64,000 nucleotides of DNA, from positions 9,341,517-9,405,516 of the forward strand of contig CM065173.1 in the NCBI GenBank assembly GCA_033026295.1. The letters run 5' to 3'. The notes under the pieces were generated by a model. That model searched no databases and was not told the origin of the DNA. It worked only from the letters and a program-made list of their open reading frames with translations. A program made the translations under genes and the position numbers. Position 1 is the first letter of the stretch. Each line of letters begins with the position of its first letter. This stretch comes from Channa striata (taxonomy: Eukaryota > Chordata > Actinopteri > Anabantiformes > Channidae). Positions 35,501 to 48,800 of the stretch are shown here, piece after piece.

Positions 35501-38500
35501 AATGCCCCCTTTGGCTGACAGGAAAATTAACACTAGGTATTTAATGTAATAATTTTCCCATTACGAGAAACCCTATTCTGGAGACCCACATCTGACTTCT
35601 TTCCTAATTTTATTAACACTATAAAGTGAATCACTAATAAACACAAACATGCAGAATTCTGCTTGTGGTTTCAGAGACTCCTGCTGTGAAAAATGTTATC
35701 CTCAGAGCCCTTAATTCATGACACCAGATCACAAGGGAGACTTTAAAAGTTCCTCATACCAACTCTGAAGTGGGGAAGACTGGTTTCTGATACAGCACAG
35801 CTTGAAGTTAGACATGCTTATTCCTCTGAGTGAATCCAAGTCTTTTTGCTTATGTTTATAATACTTATAGGATAGTTATGGTCCTATATTTAAACATAAC
35901 TACTAAATTATCAATTTATCAACTTTCCTCCTCTCAACACACATTTATTTGTCACCACTGTCTGACATTAACTCTGTGTCTCCTTTCTCCCATAGTCGTC
36001 TTTCTCTCTGTCCCTCAGGTATCTCCGGCTTTGGAGTGTCTTCCAGTGCACAGCTACTGGTCCTTCCAACCTGCCCAATGTTTTGTTGTTGCTTTCTTTG
36101 CCCTGTTCTTTTCTCTTTCCACTTTCACCCAACCGGTCAAGGCAGATGTCCGCCCGCCCTGAGCCTGGTTCTGCTGGAGGTTTCTTCCGTTAAAGGGAGT
36201 TTTTCCTCTCCACTGTTGCCTCTACCTGCTCAAGGGGGATTTGTTGGGTTTTCTCTAAATGTTTGTATAGTCTTGACTTTATTCTGTAAAGTGCCTGGAG
36301 ATGACTTTGTTGTAACTTGGCTCTATATAAATAAAGTTGAATTGAAATTGAACTGAAAAAGCTGCAGATTATTAAAATTATGTTGACTGAGTAGTTGTCA
36401 ATTCAGCTGCATCTGTGAATGACCTTTTGTCAAATCCAACAAACCAAACGTGCATTCTCTCTTGTGTTTTAACAAATAAAACTTGAAATATATTGTACAA
36501 TGTAATGAACAAACAATGCTTTGTGTATTTTGTTAAGTCCATCAAATGATAAAACCCAGTTTGTGGCCAAGGAACACATCAACATTACTTTTTCACAGGA
36601 CGGTTTTACATAAGGTCAGATGAAAAAAATGACAATTTTGCAATTAAAACAACAACTTGCACATACGACTGTTCTCCAAACACGAGAAAATAAAACCAGT
36701 GTCAACAAACCACTAGATTTTAAATGGTTACATAGTGTGTAGATTGACAAAACTGTGGGATGACAGGAATTTCAAAACAAAAGAGGTGGGTCAACTGAGA
36801 AGCAATATAAACAAACTAAATTTAAAATATGACCATTTTGTGCTGTCATGCTTTCACCATAAAACCCTCAGGAGATTCAATGACACAACAGTGTGGGTAG
36901 CATTATGAAATTCACACCGTGTTGTCAAAAGAAGGAAAACAAATGAATGGCAATGAAGCCAGGGACAAAAGAGTCTGCTCTTACATGTTCAGGGTTTTAA
37001 AATTTTTTATAGAGCTTTCTGCTGAGAATAGATTGTACTTGCAACATTAAAGCGGTACGTTAGGGCAGCAGTCTGAAACCTACTTCCCTTTAACATTTTT
37101 TTAACTAGCAACACCGACAGATACCGCAACTTAACAAGTTTCTGTGCGTCAGTTTCACATATCATTATTGACTGTATAGGAATGTTTATGTGTTTAGGGA
37201 GACTGGTCATTGGGATGGGATTTTTTATGTTTATTACCCATCAGTTTCTGTATCTACCCTGCTGTGACATGGTTTCTGAGGGCCAGCAGCTTCACAGTGT
37301 CACAGGGAATGGGAGTTGCACATGGGGGAAATCTTTCCGACAGCTGTATGGGAGCACTGCTCTCTCTGAACCTTGACCAGGGGTTAAAATATCACAGTCA
37401 GCAAACTGGTCCTTTGCGGAAACACATTTGCTATTTTTCCATTTAAAAAATTACAATTCCAAAGAAATGCTATTCCATATAATTATTTTATTTAAACAAG
37501 ATTGGTTTTCACAACTAACTTTGGTACAGATGACTGAATGTAAGTGTATTTTTTTTCCTGGCAATAGTTTAGTCAAGCAGTTTTAGTGATTAGATCCTGA
37601 CCCCCCAGCTGTCAGTACTTAGACTAGGATCACTGCAGTCCCCTATCAATGGGGCAAATGCTCGTTTTATCGCTTTAATATTTTTTCAATCTCGGGTGGT
37701 TAAATAGGATTTCAGCAGAAATAAACAGGACATGTTCGTCAAAAAGCATTTGCGTTAAAATAATAATAAAGGAAAGAGCAACTGCATTCAGCAGAAAGGA
37801 AAAGGAAACGACTAATGTCTTAGGTGAAACCCTGAGATTGTACCTACTTTTATGTTTAATGCTCTGTGTATAGGAAGCATGAATGTTTGGGTAGTCTGTG
37901 TGGGAGCATTAGAAACGGGTTTAACACCTTTAATTCAAACGGAATGCCAGTTGGCTTTTCCAGAGATGACAGTACTCTCAGTTTGCCAGCTTGTGCATGC
38001 AGCAAACGCAAAAGAGTTGATGAGCTTTAACAGTTTTTAAAATGTTTAAACCCTTTGAAAGTGTATGCACTTGATAACTGATGATGTCTGGGAACATCAG
38101 GGTCAGTAATCCAGCCTTGCACTGCACAGTTATAAGAGTGTTCCCAGATTTATTGCTGTTCATTTGTCCAAATAGTGCAGCTTGGCAAGTCGATTGAATT
38201 TATCTACAGGTTCATTTTCAAAAAGTATGCAGGTAACCCCAATATTGTAGAAAGATAAACTGACTGTATGACAGTGTTTATCTTCACTCTTTATAAAGAC
38301 ACGTCTTAATAAATGAGAAATTGCAACAGAATAAAATTCCTAAATTAGAAAAAAAAAATTGTAACGTAACAGCTTTATTCAAATTGGTTAACGAATCCTA
38401 TCAGAATTATTTTAAAAGAAAAATTACACTCTTGATTCTAGTGCGTATGACTGATAAAAAAACAAAGGTCAAGAGACTGAGGGTCGCACAGAGAAAGGCT

Positions 38501-41500
38501 GAGATGGACGAGAAAGGCGAGGCAGACGTTGTTAACCCTCTTCACCGGCCACAGTGAAATCTGCTAGCTCAGCCTCCATCTCAGGACGGCTTTAGCACTA
38601 CGATCTCTGGATGGTAAATCATTGAAGGTTCACCCTCTTACAGTATACAATGTTTCTATGAGGTAATAAGTGTGTGCGTACACGTGTGTGTGTAGGAAAC
38701 ATGAGGCCTATAACTTTTGCCCCTACCATCCTATCATTGCTTCGAAACTGCCAAGTGCCGGGAAAATCAGAGTGAGGTTTTCAGAATGCACCTCATTATC
38801 GAGGCAATTTGTATGAATTTAGTGAGGTTGTGGGGATCTGTACTGAAAAGGAAAAACACATAAATATGTAGCCAAAAATTAGTTCTATGCAAAATGTTCT
38901 CCTGGATGTAGACTTCTCTTAAATCAAGGAAGAAGGCTCAGAAGAAAGACAGCTGCCAAGCACGGAAATGTGGTTCCAATTGAAATGAAACAGGGCCAGT
39001 AATATCTACAGCTTAGCAATAATTTATCATCTTTTCTATGTATTTAAAGCTGCACTTAATTCAGTCTTTTCAGGTTATTTGGGAGTTAAAAATCTAAATT
39101 GACAATTGATAATCATTTCAAGTCAGTGGCTTTCCAATTTAGATAATCTGATGCTTTTCTATGTCATACTATATGAGAGTAAAGTGATAAAACAGGGCTT
39201 TAACAAATTGTGATTTTCCCTTTTTTATTTGACATTTTATAGACCCATAAGTTTCATTGGCCAATCAAGTGAAACTGGAAGATATACTATTTAAACAACT
39301 CACTGAATTTCTGTAATGGGTAATGCTATTTCCAATTATTTCTGCAGTGTTAAACACCTAGTGAGAATAGTAGTTTATTGTAACCTGATATGTGGTTTTT
39401 GTTCCCATATGTGATATGAAAAACTGATTATTATTTCATCATTTGCCCATATGTGCCTCATTTATCATTTGTCCCCGTTTGCTTCAAATTCCATCTCTCT
39501 GCCTCTTATCGCAGTTGAATGCTGAATCTAAAGGGTATCTCAACAAAGTAGTTGTAAGACACTCAAGACAAAAAACTGAAAGTTTATCGCTGATGTGCGA
39601 GCCTGCTGAAAAAAAATGCTTTCATGAAAAGTCATGGCTTTGCTAAAAATAAACTGTAAACTCTCTTTATAGCCATCTTCAAAATGTCTCAATGTATAAC
39701 CCATACAATTTTTTTATGACTAAAGAGACATACTATCAGATTCGACTGGCTTTTAGAGCGCTCATTTCTCTGCAGATTATTGCGGTTGTTATAAACAGAT
39801 AAGGAAATGAAGACAGGCAGTTTGAAGCTTGCTTTTTCACAGGAGAAGGCTGCAAACACAATCTGATCTGCTGCTGTTTTACACCCTGCTCTGATCACAC
39901 ACTCCTGACAAATATTTCCACTTAATAGCTCTGAACACGCACAAACGTGTACATCATTGCACACAACTTTAAATGTAAATTCAATAAAAGAATAAAACAA
40001 ACACAACAAAAATTCCAAAGGGCTGTGAACGGCAGTTACGCAATTTCCTTTCAGAGTGCGTTTGCACTAATCCAGCAGCGAGGTTTATCAGTGTGTTTTC
40101 ATACTCACTCTTTTTTTTTGTCGTCTTTTCGTCAGGAAACCCAAAATTAAAGTTTTACATTACAGCTGAGAGCTAGTTACACTCGCTAAACAACTGTTCA
40201 ATCCATTTTGCTCTGTGATCACCTATAATGAATTTTACACACCCTTAACTCTGAATTTAGTTTTGTCAATTACATATTTTTGTTTTAACAGTATTTCTCT
40301 TTAATAAAGAAAAGTCTTAACCCCACTTACCTTACAGTGCCTTATTCTTTTTATTGTGTCCTATTGTTTTACTGTCCTCCTCATCTGTGATTAAGTTGAT
40401 GTAAGAAATGAATTCATCCTAATCTTTATGCAAAGATTAAGCTGTATTATGACATTCTGGACCTGACTACATTTACATTAGTGTTTAATATTTTTTTCAA
40501 CCATGTATTTTGGAAGAAAAGAACATGTCACCCAGTCGGAATGTGAGTCTAGCTGATGAGGTCTACGTCACAGACAAAATCTAGGTTGCAGTTTGATGAA
40601 CAGTAAACATCAGTGGAGGTCAACTATTGCTGGTTTTGAATTTATAGGCATATATGGACATTTTAAAATTTGTGTCTTGATCTAAGGTGAAACTAACGTT
40701 TATTATGTGACCATAGCTAACTGTTAATTCAGCTACCACATTGACAAATGGGCTTCTAGTAAGGTGATGACTTTCTTCACCCCAAACACACGCACATAGA
40801 GGGGAGGCAGAGAAGGGACAACGCACACTCTTTAGCCCCTCGAGACACTGACGGAGTTAATTAACTGTCTTAATTCTCACCATGGGTGTTTGGAGGACGT
40901 CAACATGTGACAGCAGTCAAACACTACACGTGTTGTTTGCTTGCTGCAGTTGAGGCAGCCTCTTAAGTGGATCTAAACCCACTCAGAAGCTGTCTGAAAC
41001 ATGTCAATACCTCTCTCAGATCATGTTAACTCTCCACAACACATGGCACGTAAGCATTTCCACTAGCTAGATTTATCCCAATTGGAGGAAAAGCTTTTAG
41101 AAGCCATTATAGCCACAGTCTTATTCTGTCAATTCAGTACATTGCGGCTTATTAAATCAAGGTGACATTAGAGTGGAGATCCCTCCTGGAAGGAATGTCC
41201 TTTTGTTCAGTAGTGCAGTTGACTTGTTTGTGGACACTGAAACACACACACTCTTCAGAAACGGCACAGTCTGAGTGATTCTGCAATTTATGGACATTTA
41301 TTTCTATTTGCGTCACTTAGGTCACTTTGATGTGTGGAGGTGCCATGAAAGAGATACTCAATGACTCTGGATAACTGCCTGGGCCACAGTGAATTTTGAT
41401 CAAATTGAATAATTGCATTGGCTGCCACCAGTTGTCTTTGCATTCATATAATAATAGAAATGCGCTGTAGGTTTCTGCATAAATATCATGAATATCCATT

Positions 41501-41549
41501 TACACTTAAGTGAACACAGACATAGATTTGCAGACATTGTAGTACTTAC
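32507..41549 (-). other. rapgef2: rapgef2 intron (9.0 kb)
   Basis: Intron between the 41606-41550 and 32506-32423 exons. It contains a non-LTR-like dispersed repeat at about 35975-36356 and otherwise AT-rich DNA. No other exon, RNA gene or coding-like ORF was recognised on either strand. Confidence 0.85.
35975..36356 (+). repeat. dispersed teleost repeat with LINE/SINE-type 3' end
   Basis: Contains 'CCTCAGGTATCTCCGGCTTT', 'CTGGTTCTGCTGGAGGTTTC', 'AAGGGAGTTTTTCCTCTCCA' and ends with 'GGCTCTATATAAATAAAGTT' followed by GAATTGAAATTGAA units. This is the well-known order of a very common fish repeat whose end resembles 3' tails of L2-type non-LTR elements. It has no retained coding capacity; the family name is not certain. 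Confidence 0.8.
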
Positions 41550-41606
41550 TAGTAAAGCACTTCATTGGCCTCGTGTCTCTCATAACGCACAGTCTCACAC
41601 ATTAAC
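41550..41606 (-). CDS. rapgef2: rapgef2 long-isoform exon, first part of the cNBD
   Basis: 57 nt: last base of an Arg codon, 18 codons (LMCETVRYERHEANEVLY) and two bases of a Tyr codon. The acceptor is CCTACAG (ends 41607) and the donor GTAAGT (41549-41544). The peptide is identical to my recollection of the mammalian RAPGEF2 long form, and RAPGEF6 differs at many positions. Phases fit the neighbouring exons exactly. Confidence 0.96.
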
Positions 41607-42289
41607 CTGTAGGACCAGAGAGGAAAAAGAGTGATTATCAGCCAGAAGACATTTTTGAAGACATAATCATTTTATACATTAACTACGAATAGACAGCAAC
41701 AACAAACAACAACAACAACAAGTGCATATTGTTTTTTCTCAATCCAGAAAAGCATAATTGCACCAATTGCTGTTGTAGCATGAGTGGTTTTCCATTCTCC
41801 TACCTCTCCCAGAATTACCCTCAGCCATCATCTTAAAAAAGCCACACACAAACTTGTTGCAGATAATGAAGTACTGCACATTTAAAGCAGTGGAAAAGTC
41901 ATCATCCACACACAAATTGTAGCATAACTCATTGTATTATAGTTTGTTTAAGATACTGTCAACGAGAAACATTTTTGTTTTTTACCTTCTACTAGTAAAT
42001 ATTAAGTGAAAAGAAGCATTTGGTCCTTAAATGTTTAATATTAACACTAAAAACTAATAGTTACAGCCAAGATTTAAACTAAAAGCCCAGAATTTTGAGA
42101 AAAACTGAATCAAAATTGTATTAATAATACAAGTAAGTTTTTGTCTCTTATATAGCTTTTTTGCTGGTGATGAATATTGTTTTGTTTTTTCAAAAAAGGT
42201 CTATTACTTTTAAAAAAAAGATTTTGTCATGAATAAAATCTTGTCCTACCCTCAGTATTTTCAGTAAGCCAACCTGTGGGTAACATTTC

Positions 42290-43285
42290 TCATTTTGTCA
42301 TCCCTCCATCATCTTTCGCTTATTCAGAGTTGGGTCGCAGTGGCAACAGGTTTAATAAGCCTTTCCAGACATTCTTCTCCCCAGCAACAATTTCCAGCTC
42401 TTCTGGCAGGATTTTCCCCAGGCCAGATGAGATATATAATCTCTTCAACGTGTTCTGGGTCTACAGTGAGGTAGTGCTGGGCGTGCCTGGAAGACCTCCA
42501 ATAGGAGGCACCCCAGAGGCGTTCTTCCAAGATGTTCGAACAACCTAAACCTGCTTCTTTTAAAGCGAAGAAGCAGCGGCTATACTCCAAGTTCTCTTCA
42601 GACGTCCGATCTCCAAACCCCATCTCAGACTGACCCTGGTAATCCTATGGAGGAAACTAATTTTGGCCACTTGTATTTGCAATCTTATGCTTTTGGACGT
42701 TACCCAGAACTCATGACCATAGGTGAGGAACGTAGATTGACTGGTAAATTGATAACCTTGCCATGCGACTTAGCTTACTCTTAATGACAACGGTTTTGGT
42801 CCAGTGTCTGCGTTACTGCTGATGTTGCACTCTGCCTGTCAATCTCACAATCCATTTTACCCTTACTCTTGAATAAAACCCCAAGATACTTAAAATGCTT
42901 AACTTGGGGGAGTGACTCATTCCTAACCCAAACGAGGCAAATCACCTTTTTTTGGCAGAGAACTATGGTTTCAGACTTGGAGGTGCTGACTGCCATGCAA
43001 GCCACTTCCTACTCTGCTGGAAACTGTCCCTATGCATGCTGAAGTTCAGCGTCAATAAAGCCAACAAAACCACATCAACTGCAAAATGCAGATACACCTT
43101 GAAATCCTGTCCATGAAAGCTAACAGGATCAGTGACAAGGGGGCTACCCTGATGGACGCCAACATCAACTGGGAACATGTTTGACTTCTTTTCAAGAATA
43201 TAGTTAACCAAAAATTGGATAGCTCGTAACGATGGCCCTGGCATATCATACTCAATTTGCACTTATAAGTTTGAATCAAGACCTT
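42290..43285 (-). mobile_element. Rex3/RTE-like LINE retrotransposon, 5'-truncated, degenerate
   Basis: On the minus strand, frame-broken segments correspond in order to a fish RTE-clade reverse transcriptase: HQGSPL and AVDVVLLA (about 43060-43180, where active copies have a double Asp), then SKSETIVLCQKKV and FKYLGVLFKSKGKM (about 42830-42990), then a remnant like STLTYGHE-LW. The 3' part retains the characteristic stretch reading GEECLERLIKP and ends in 'TGAATAAGCGAAAGATGATG', typical of Rex3-like termini. The 5' end, including the endonuclease, is absent. It is dead: several frames are needed and the catalytic motif is changed. It is inserted in the same orientation as rapgef2. Confidence 0.85.
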
Positions 43286-44449
43286 ATTTCATTTCCCATA
43301 AAAGGCTAAAAAGTTGTCCACACGCGGATTTCTCAACACGCCTCCACAGAGGACAATTGCACCCGACATTACAGGCAGACAACTATAGTAAACACAAGCT
43401 GATCAAAACAAAAGCTGCTTCAAAAATAGATGTGGGCGACTGTCATGTTGCACAAGTACCTAAAAAACAATCCTGGCTTTAAAAAAAACATGTCACTGTG
43501 AAAAAAGCACCACAGAAGAAAAAACACAATTCTCTCATGAAAATGTGAAGAGAAAAAAAAAACAACAACAACAAAAACATAATCCCAGAGTGGGATTTTA
43601 TTTTTCTTAAATTAGGAAAACCAAAATTGGCAGTAGTGTTTGGTTGGTCTATGGGACCAGAGGGACATTCCTTAGGATCTAAGCAGGGAGGAGGGAGCAG
43701 GGTTAGTGTGGGGTGGGAGGCCTCTAAGGGGTCACACAGAGGAATGTTCCAGCTCAGGGGTCATGTACTGCCACACTGTTCCCTCGTCTGTATAATCCAC
43801 ATGTATGCACACAAGGCGTGCTGGGAACAGACTTCTGATCTGCACTGTTTGGAAACTTAAAGCCACACACAAAGAATGAAAGGCTTATGAGGTAACAGCA
43901 GAGCAAAAGGTAAAATCATGAGCGCAGGGCAGAACCGAGCGTCCATGGAAGTTCAGGCCGTGATGTTTGCACGGGCTTGAGCATGTTATATACTGCTTAC
44001 CTTTTTTAATATATATTTTATTCAGTTAAATATCTGCAGTCCAACACTGATTCCCAAAATAAGTCAGAAATAAGAGAGGTCAGTAATTAGTGTTTTTATT
44101 ATTGAATATTCTCCCATTTATTTTTCTCAATTCTGAAATGTCAGAAAATAGAAAAAGGAGCCTATTACGCTTTCCAGCGAACTTACGAGTTTGTTTATAT
44201 TCATTGGCATATAAAACTTAACAATGTATACTTATATGAATACTGTCTTATAGATAGGTGTACGTAACCTTTTGCAGATAAATAATACAAGTGCCTTTTT
44301 GATTATAATCCGCATAAGCCATTGTAGAGGTAGAAGCAGGACACTTCACTACTGTTTTGCAGGTAGCTCTGTCTTAATTTTCCACCTGAACCTAAAATGT
44401 TATGAACCAGACATGAGCTGCCACTATCTTTGAATATCTTTTTATATTC

Positions 44450-44712
44450 ATGGGGCCAGCATGATGGTGGGGTGGTTGGCAATGCTTGAATCTACCTGCC
44501 GGCTGCTCTCTTACTGTGTGGAGCTTGCATTCTTTCCCCATGTAGGTTTTTTCTCCTGATAATCTGGCTTTTCCCAAAGTCCAAAAAATGTTAACCCAGC
44601 CTTCCATCCAATAACAGGTGGAAAAGACAATAAACAGGTGAACAGACTCCAGCCCCCACCCCCCCAACTCTGAGCAGGATACGCTTTTAAGATAATGGAT
44701 GGATGGATTGTT
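44450..44712 (-). repeat. dispersed teleost repeat, copy 3
   Basis: Starts near 'GCCAGCATGATGGTGGGGTG', has 'GTGTGGAGCTTGCATTCTTT', 'AAAGTCCAAAAAATGTTAAC' and 'GACTCCAGCCCCCAC', and ends in 'GATAATGGATGGATGG'. This order is that of the abundant fish repeat also at 22870-23245 (opposite orientation) and 14995-15215. It has an internal deletion. It ends about 70 bp from the donor side of the next exon. Confidence 0.75.
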
Positions 44713-44783
44713 TTCATGTAACTGGAATCTAAAGATCCAAGTTATGTTAGTGAAGTGTGTGAATGACAAACTGACAGACTCAC

Positions 44784-44854
44784 CTCAGCTGATGTTCTCG
44801 CAGGTTGGACAGGGCCTCCATCCCATGGAGATAAGAGTAGACAATCTCCAGATC
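44784..44854 (-). CDS. rapgef2: rapgef2 long-isoform exon, start of the first cNBD region
   Basis: 71 nt: 23 codons plus two bases (AG) of an Arg codon; phase 0 at its 5' end. The acceptor is TCTCAG (ends 44855) and the donor GTGAGT (44783-44778). The peptide begins DLEIVYSYLHGMEALSN and ends LREHQL, matching the RAPGEF2 long form, where it directly follows the PAERTPQ end of the preceding exon. It is the most 5' rapgef2 exon I can identify. The preceding first coding exon (about 23 codons in mammals) was not found. Confidence 0.95.
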
Positions 44855-47800
44855 CTGAGATAAAGAGGAAAAGTGTTGTTCAGCTTAGATCAAGTGCTAG
44901 CGTTTCCATTTTCTATAATAAATATTTTAATATTAACAATGAATGAATTGACAACCTGTTAAAACACTGATCATTCATACTACAGAGGACAAACACGCTT
45001 TTAACCTCAACAGAATATATTTTGCAAAGAGACTGACGTTGATTTTTCTGACTAAACACTGGAGTAGAAAGCAATAAAGCACCTCACAGATAAAATATAA
45101 AAGAAATACACTGCACAGCTCCAAACTCCCTATTCAATTACTTCATCAAGTGACCCAGTGAGCGGCTCTCGGATTGTTTGGCCTGACTCCAAGTCGGAGG
45201 TAAAACAAAGTAGCCCTCTTTGTGAGCTGGCAGCCTGTACAGCTACTTCACTGTCTATTGGTACACACTGGGGCACACAGCCTCTGCGTACGTGTGAGTG
45301 TGTGTGTGAGAGAGTCTGTGTGTTGCAGTGCAGCTACTGAGATGCCTTTGTCGGTGGCAACTGGAGGTATATGTGGTGTCAGCGGAGCGGAGGGACAACA
45401 GAAGGAAGCTGTGTTAGGACTCACAAACAGACATGAACATGAAACCTCACAGAATGGGCCACCCTGTCTGTCGGTTGTGTTTCTGAGGGCAACAAGCATA
45501 AGCTTAACGAACACTTTATGAAATGTTGCCCACAAAAGCTGATCAACATTATGTGCTGGTACGTTGCCACATAATGTCTGAGTGAGCATGTCAAAAGCCT
45601 TTTTATGATCGTTTTATGCTGATTTTGGAAAAAGAAAAAAAATGTGAGAATGTATTCAGAAAAAATATTAAAACAAATTCTTTTTGTATGAATCAAAGCC
45701 TTGACTGGCCCCTTAAATTGACATGAGTAAATTGACAAACTTAAGCTTTTAATAAAAAAACAGAAAAACTGCAAGTCACCTTTACCACCCCCTTACAAAT
45801 ACTGTAGATCTAAGATCAACACATATGTGACACATTACCGCACAGCATTCATATCAAAACAACTTTGTGCTAGTCCCTTGAAGTCAGGCAAACCCCTTTT
45901 TTAATTTGGGTTTGGTCTTTATAACATCAACGTAGGACGACAGCTGTATTGTCCTGGGGGCTGCCGAGCCCTGTTACATCACAGTGTTAGCTTTGTAACT
46001 AAATCCTTCTGTCCAAAGCGTCTGTGCTCAGAGACACACCAGGAATAGGAGCGGCCATTTAACAGGAGCCATATTTTGACATCTACTGCCACCTACGGGG
46101 ATTTACAGGAACCGCAGCAGTACTGACTGTCACATGAAGTCCTCCTGCATGAAAACTTCCACTCAAAAGAGAAACTTTCCTTTCTGTCCTTACTTGTACT
46201 CGCATCTCATGACACGGAAACTCTTATTCTGAGATCACTTTTCTGTGATGTTTTCTCCTGGACTTAGATTTGTGCTTACCTTGTACCTCACTTGGACGTT
46301 GTTTTAGATAAAAGAGTCTGGCAATTGACTAAATGTAAATTGAGTCATTTGGTCAAAAAAGGATGCAAAATGCAGATTGCTGCACAATTACCTGCATCTG
46401 AGAGTGCCCAAAGAGGCTTAAGATTACTTGTGGTTACACTGTGTATAGTTTGCATTAACTAAAGGAGTAAAGCTAAAACAATTAGGCTATTAATTTATTG
46501 GCTGGCTGACGGAAAACTATTTTGATTGCTGGAAATGACAGTGCAGATCATTCCCTGGTTTCAGCTTCCTAAATGTGGCTATTGGCTGGTTTTCTATTAC
46601 CGTGAGAAATATCTTTGAATTCTGAATACAAGCCAGTCTTTTGTGAAATTGTGGAGATCAGATTTTCTCTTCCTGAAATTTCCGGCCCTAAAAAAACAAA
46701 AATAATAGCAGAAATCTGCAACACAGAGACCAACTTTGGTTGAGTTCATTGTGAAAGAGAGAAATTACTTCATCCAGTGAGCAATAATCCACTTGAATCC
46801 AGCAAAACATACCACTAGGTGGCAGTGTTGCAACTTTCTTTTTCCAATTCCTCAGTGACACACAAACAGCAGCCTCACAGGGAGAAATATGCAAAACCAT
46901 CAATTGTGGCTTCAGTCAAATATTTCAGATTGACTGTATGGAAAGAATGTAAAGGACCCCATCTTTTCCATTCCCTGGGCCCTACATTTTCTGTCTTTTT
47001 CTCTCATTGCTCTCCTTTTATACCACGTCAAACACAATCACCAGGAAGCATACAGGGAGAGGATATGTGAAATTAGTAGGACATGGAAAGGAGTAACGCT
47101 TATGAATTCAACAAGAGCTTTAGTGAAGTATACATGAGGCCCTACACAAACTTAGATTACAAGCTGGTTTGGGTTAAAGTACTGATATCAAACTGAGAGG
47201 ATGTTTTATCCATTCAGCATCCCTGTAGATCAGGCCTGCTTCACGTTCACTCACATCTGAAAACAGGGCATGCAACACAGACGGCATGAGATCAGACCAC
47301 GAGTAGTAGGTAGGTGAAACTAGGACATGCTGATGAATCTTTCATCCAGCCAAAATTCTGCTCATTGTGTGTGCTGAATAAAGCTTGTCCGTTTCCTAAA
47401 AACGGCTGGCTTTTAAGCTTTTGGGCAGTAACAAGTAACACAATAACTAACCCTTCCTCCTTGCCTTTACAAACGAATCCTTCCAGGAACACAGGTGACT
47501 CCTACCGGAGGAAATAACATACCAAGATGCTGTTCTTGATAAAACCTAAGGGATACTTCAAAGCTGGTGGTGAAACACTGCCCGTGACATTCCTCACATA
47601 CCAGTTACTGTCAATCGAACTTCTTTCTACATTTCCCCACTGGTTTCCTTGACGCAGCACAGTATGTCATCACTTTACACCTTCATTTGTAACACAGATG
47701 GTAGCAGTGCAATGTAGCCGAGCCAGTGGAGGAATTTCCTCCAGGATACAAATTAAACAATAGCAGGCCTTGTCTTCCCCGTTTGGAGCCCGAATACAAA

Positions 47801-48364
47801 CACACTGACCAAGACGCCCTCCATTTTCCAACCATTATGTTAGCCCCCAGAGGGAGAGGGTGCAGTGACAGGCCTGCTGCCAGCTTGTTGAGCAGCGAAG
47901 TGTTCAGTCGGCAAAGGGAGGTCAAGGAAGTTGTGTTGTTGTTTCTGCATTGTGTCAACTGAGCCTTACGAGACACGAAAAGTGCTTGAGGTTACAGTGA
48001 AAACAAATAGTATGCAAAGATATGCCTAGAAAAATCTAGAGAAGCCATCAAATGCTAAAAAACAATGCTGTTTGTTTTGTTCTATGATATGTTGTTGATT
48101 CAGTGAGTTATTTTGCATCTGTGAAGTTCAAGTGTTTGTATATTAACAAAGAGACTGATGTTAGCGAGGGTAATTGGCAACAGGTCAATTGCATGAGTGG
48201 GAATGAAAAAGAACATCCAAGCTGAGTCTTGCTGAAATAAGGTGGGGCAAGGTTCATTCGTCTTGGGAAAAATGCATTTTTAACGATTGAAGAATGTAAA
48301 ATGTTTCCTAATGTAGAACACATTATGAATTTTACACTGCATATCATTTATATCTTCAGAAAAT

Positions 48365-48800
48365 CTGGGTAAATTTGCACTCAAGGGACAAGATATAAAA
48401 ACAATATTGAAATATCACGACCCATTGGACATCAGGCAATGCATTAAAAACAGATGTGATTCTTCAGTGGAAATCACTACACAAGCTCAGGAGCACCTCA
48501 CAAATCTGAGGTTTATCACTATATATACACAAGATTCAGAAATACTGTCATTTATAAATGCTGCATCCTCCATGCTAAAGAGGAGAGGGACCCTCTGACA
48601 GCATCTGATATAATGGGATATCTCTGAACAATAATACTGAACAATATATAAAGGTATTTGGATCATATGTTGCCATCCCAAAGGTTCTAAAGTTTCCTGC
48701 CTGCAGTCCAGACCCAGCACCAGTTTTGCATTGTAATATAAGAAACATAATGAAGGAGGAGACCCTGAACTGTTAAGGGCCAAAATCAAACAAAATCAAA
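48365..48800 (+). mobile_element. Tc1/mariner-like DNA transposon remnant, internally deleted
   Basis: Two separated pieces of a fish Tc1-like transposase gene appear in order. The first (about 48420-48530) reads CIKNRCDSSVEITTQAQEHL, matching the helix-turn-helix region of common fish Tc1-like elements. The second (about 48660-48780) has 'CATATGTTGCCATCCC' and 'CCTGCCTGCAGTCCAGACC', then 'GAGACCCTGAACTGTT', which match the C-terminal catalytic part near the last acidic residue. The central transposase region is missing and no clear terminal inverted repeats were located. Confidence 0.7.

Larger units (their letters stand above)
41607..44783 (-). other. rapgef2: rapgef2 intron (3.2 kb) with LINE and repeat insertions
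   Basis: Between the 44854-44784 and 41606-41550 exons. About one third is a degenerate RTE-type LINE (42290-43285); a dispersed repeat lies at 44450-44712. The rest is unremarkable and AT-rich. Confidence 0.9.
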
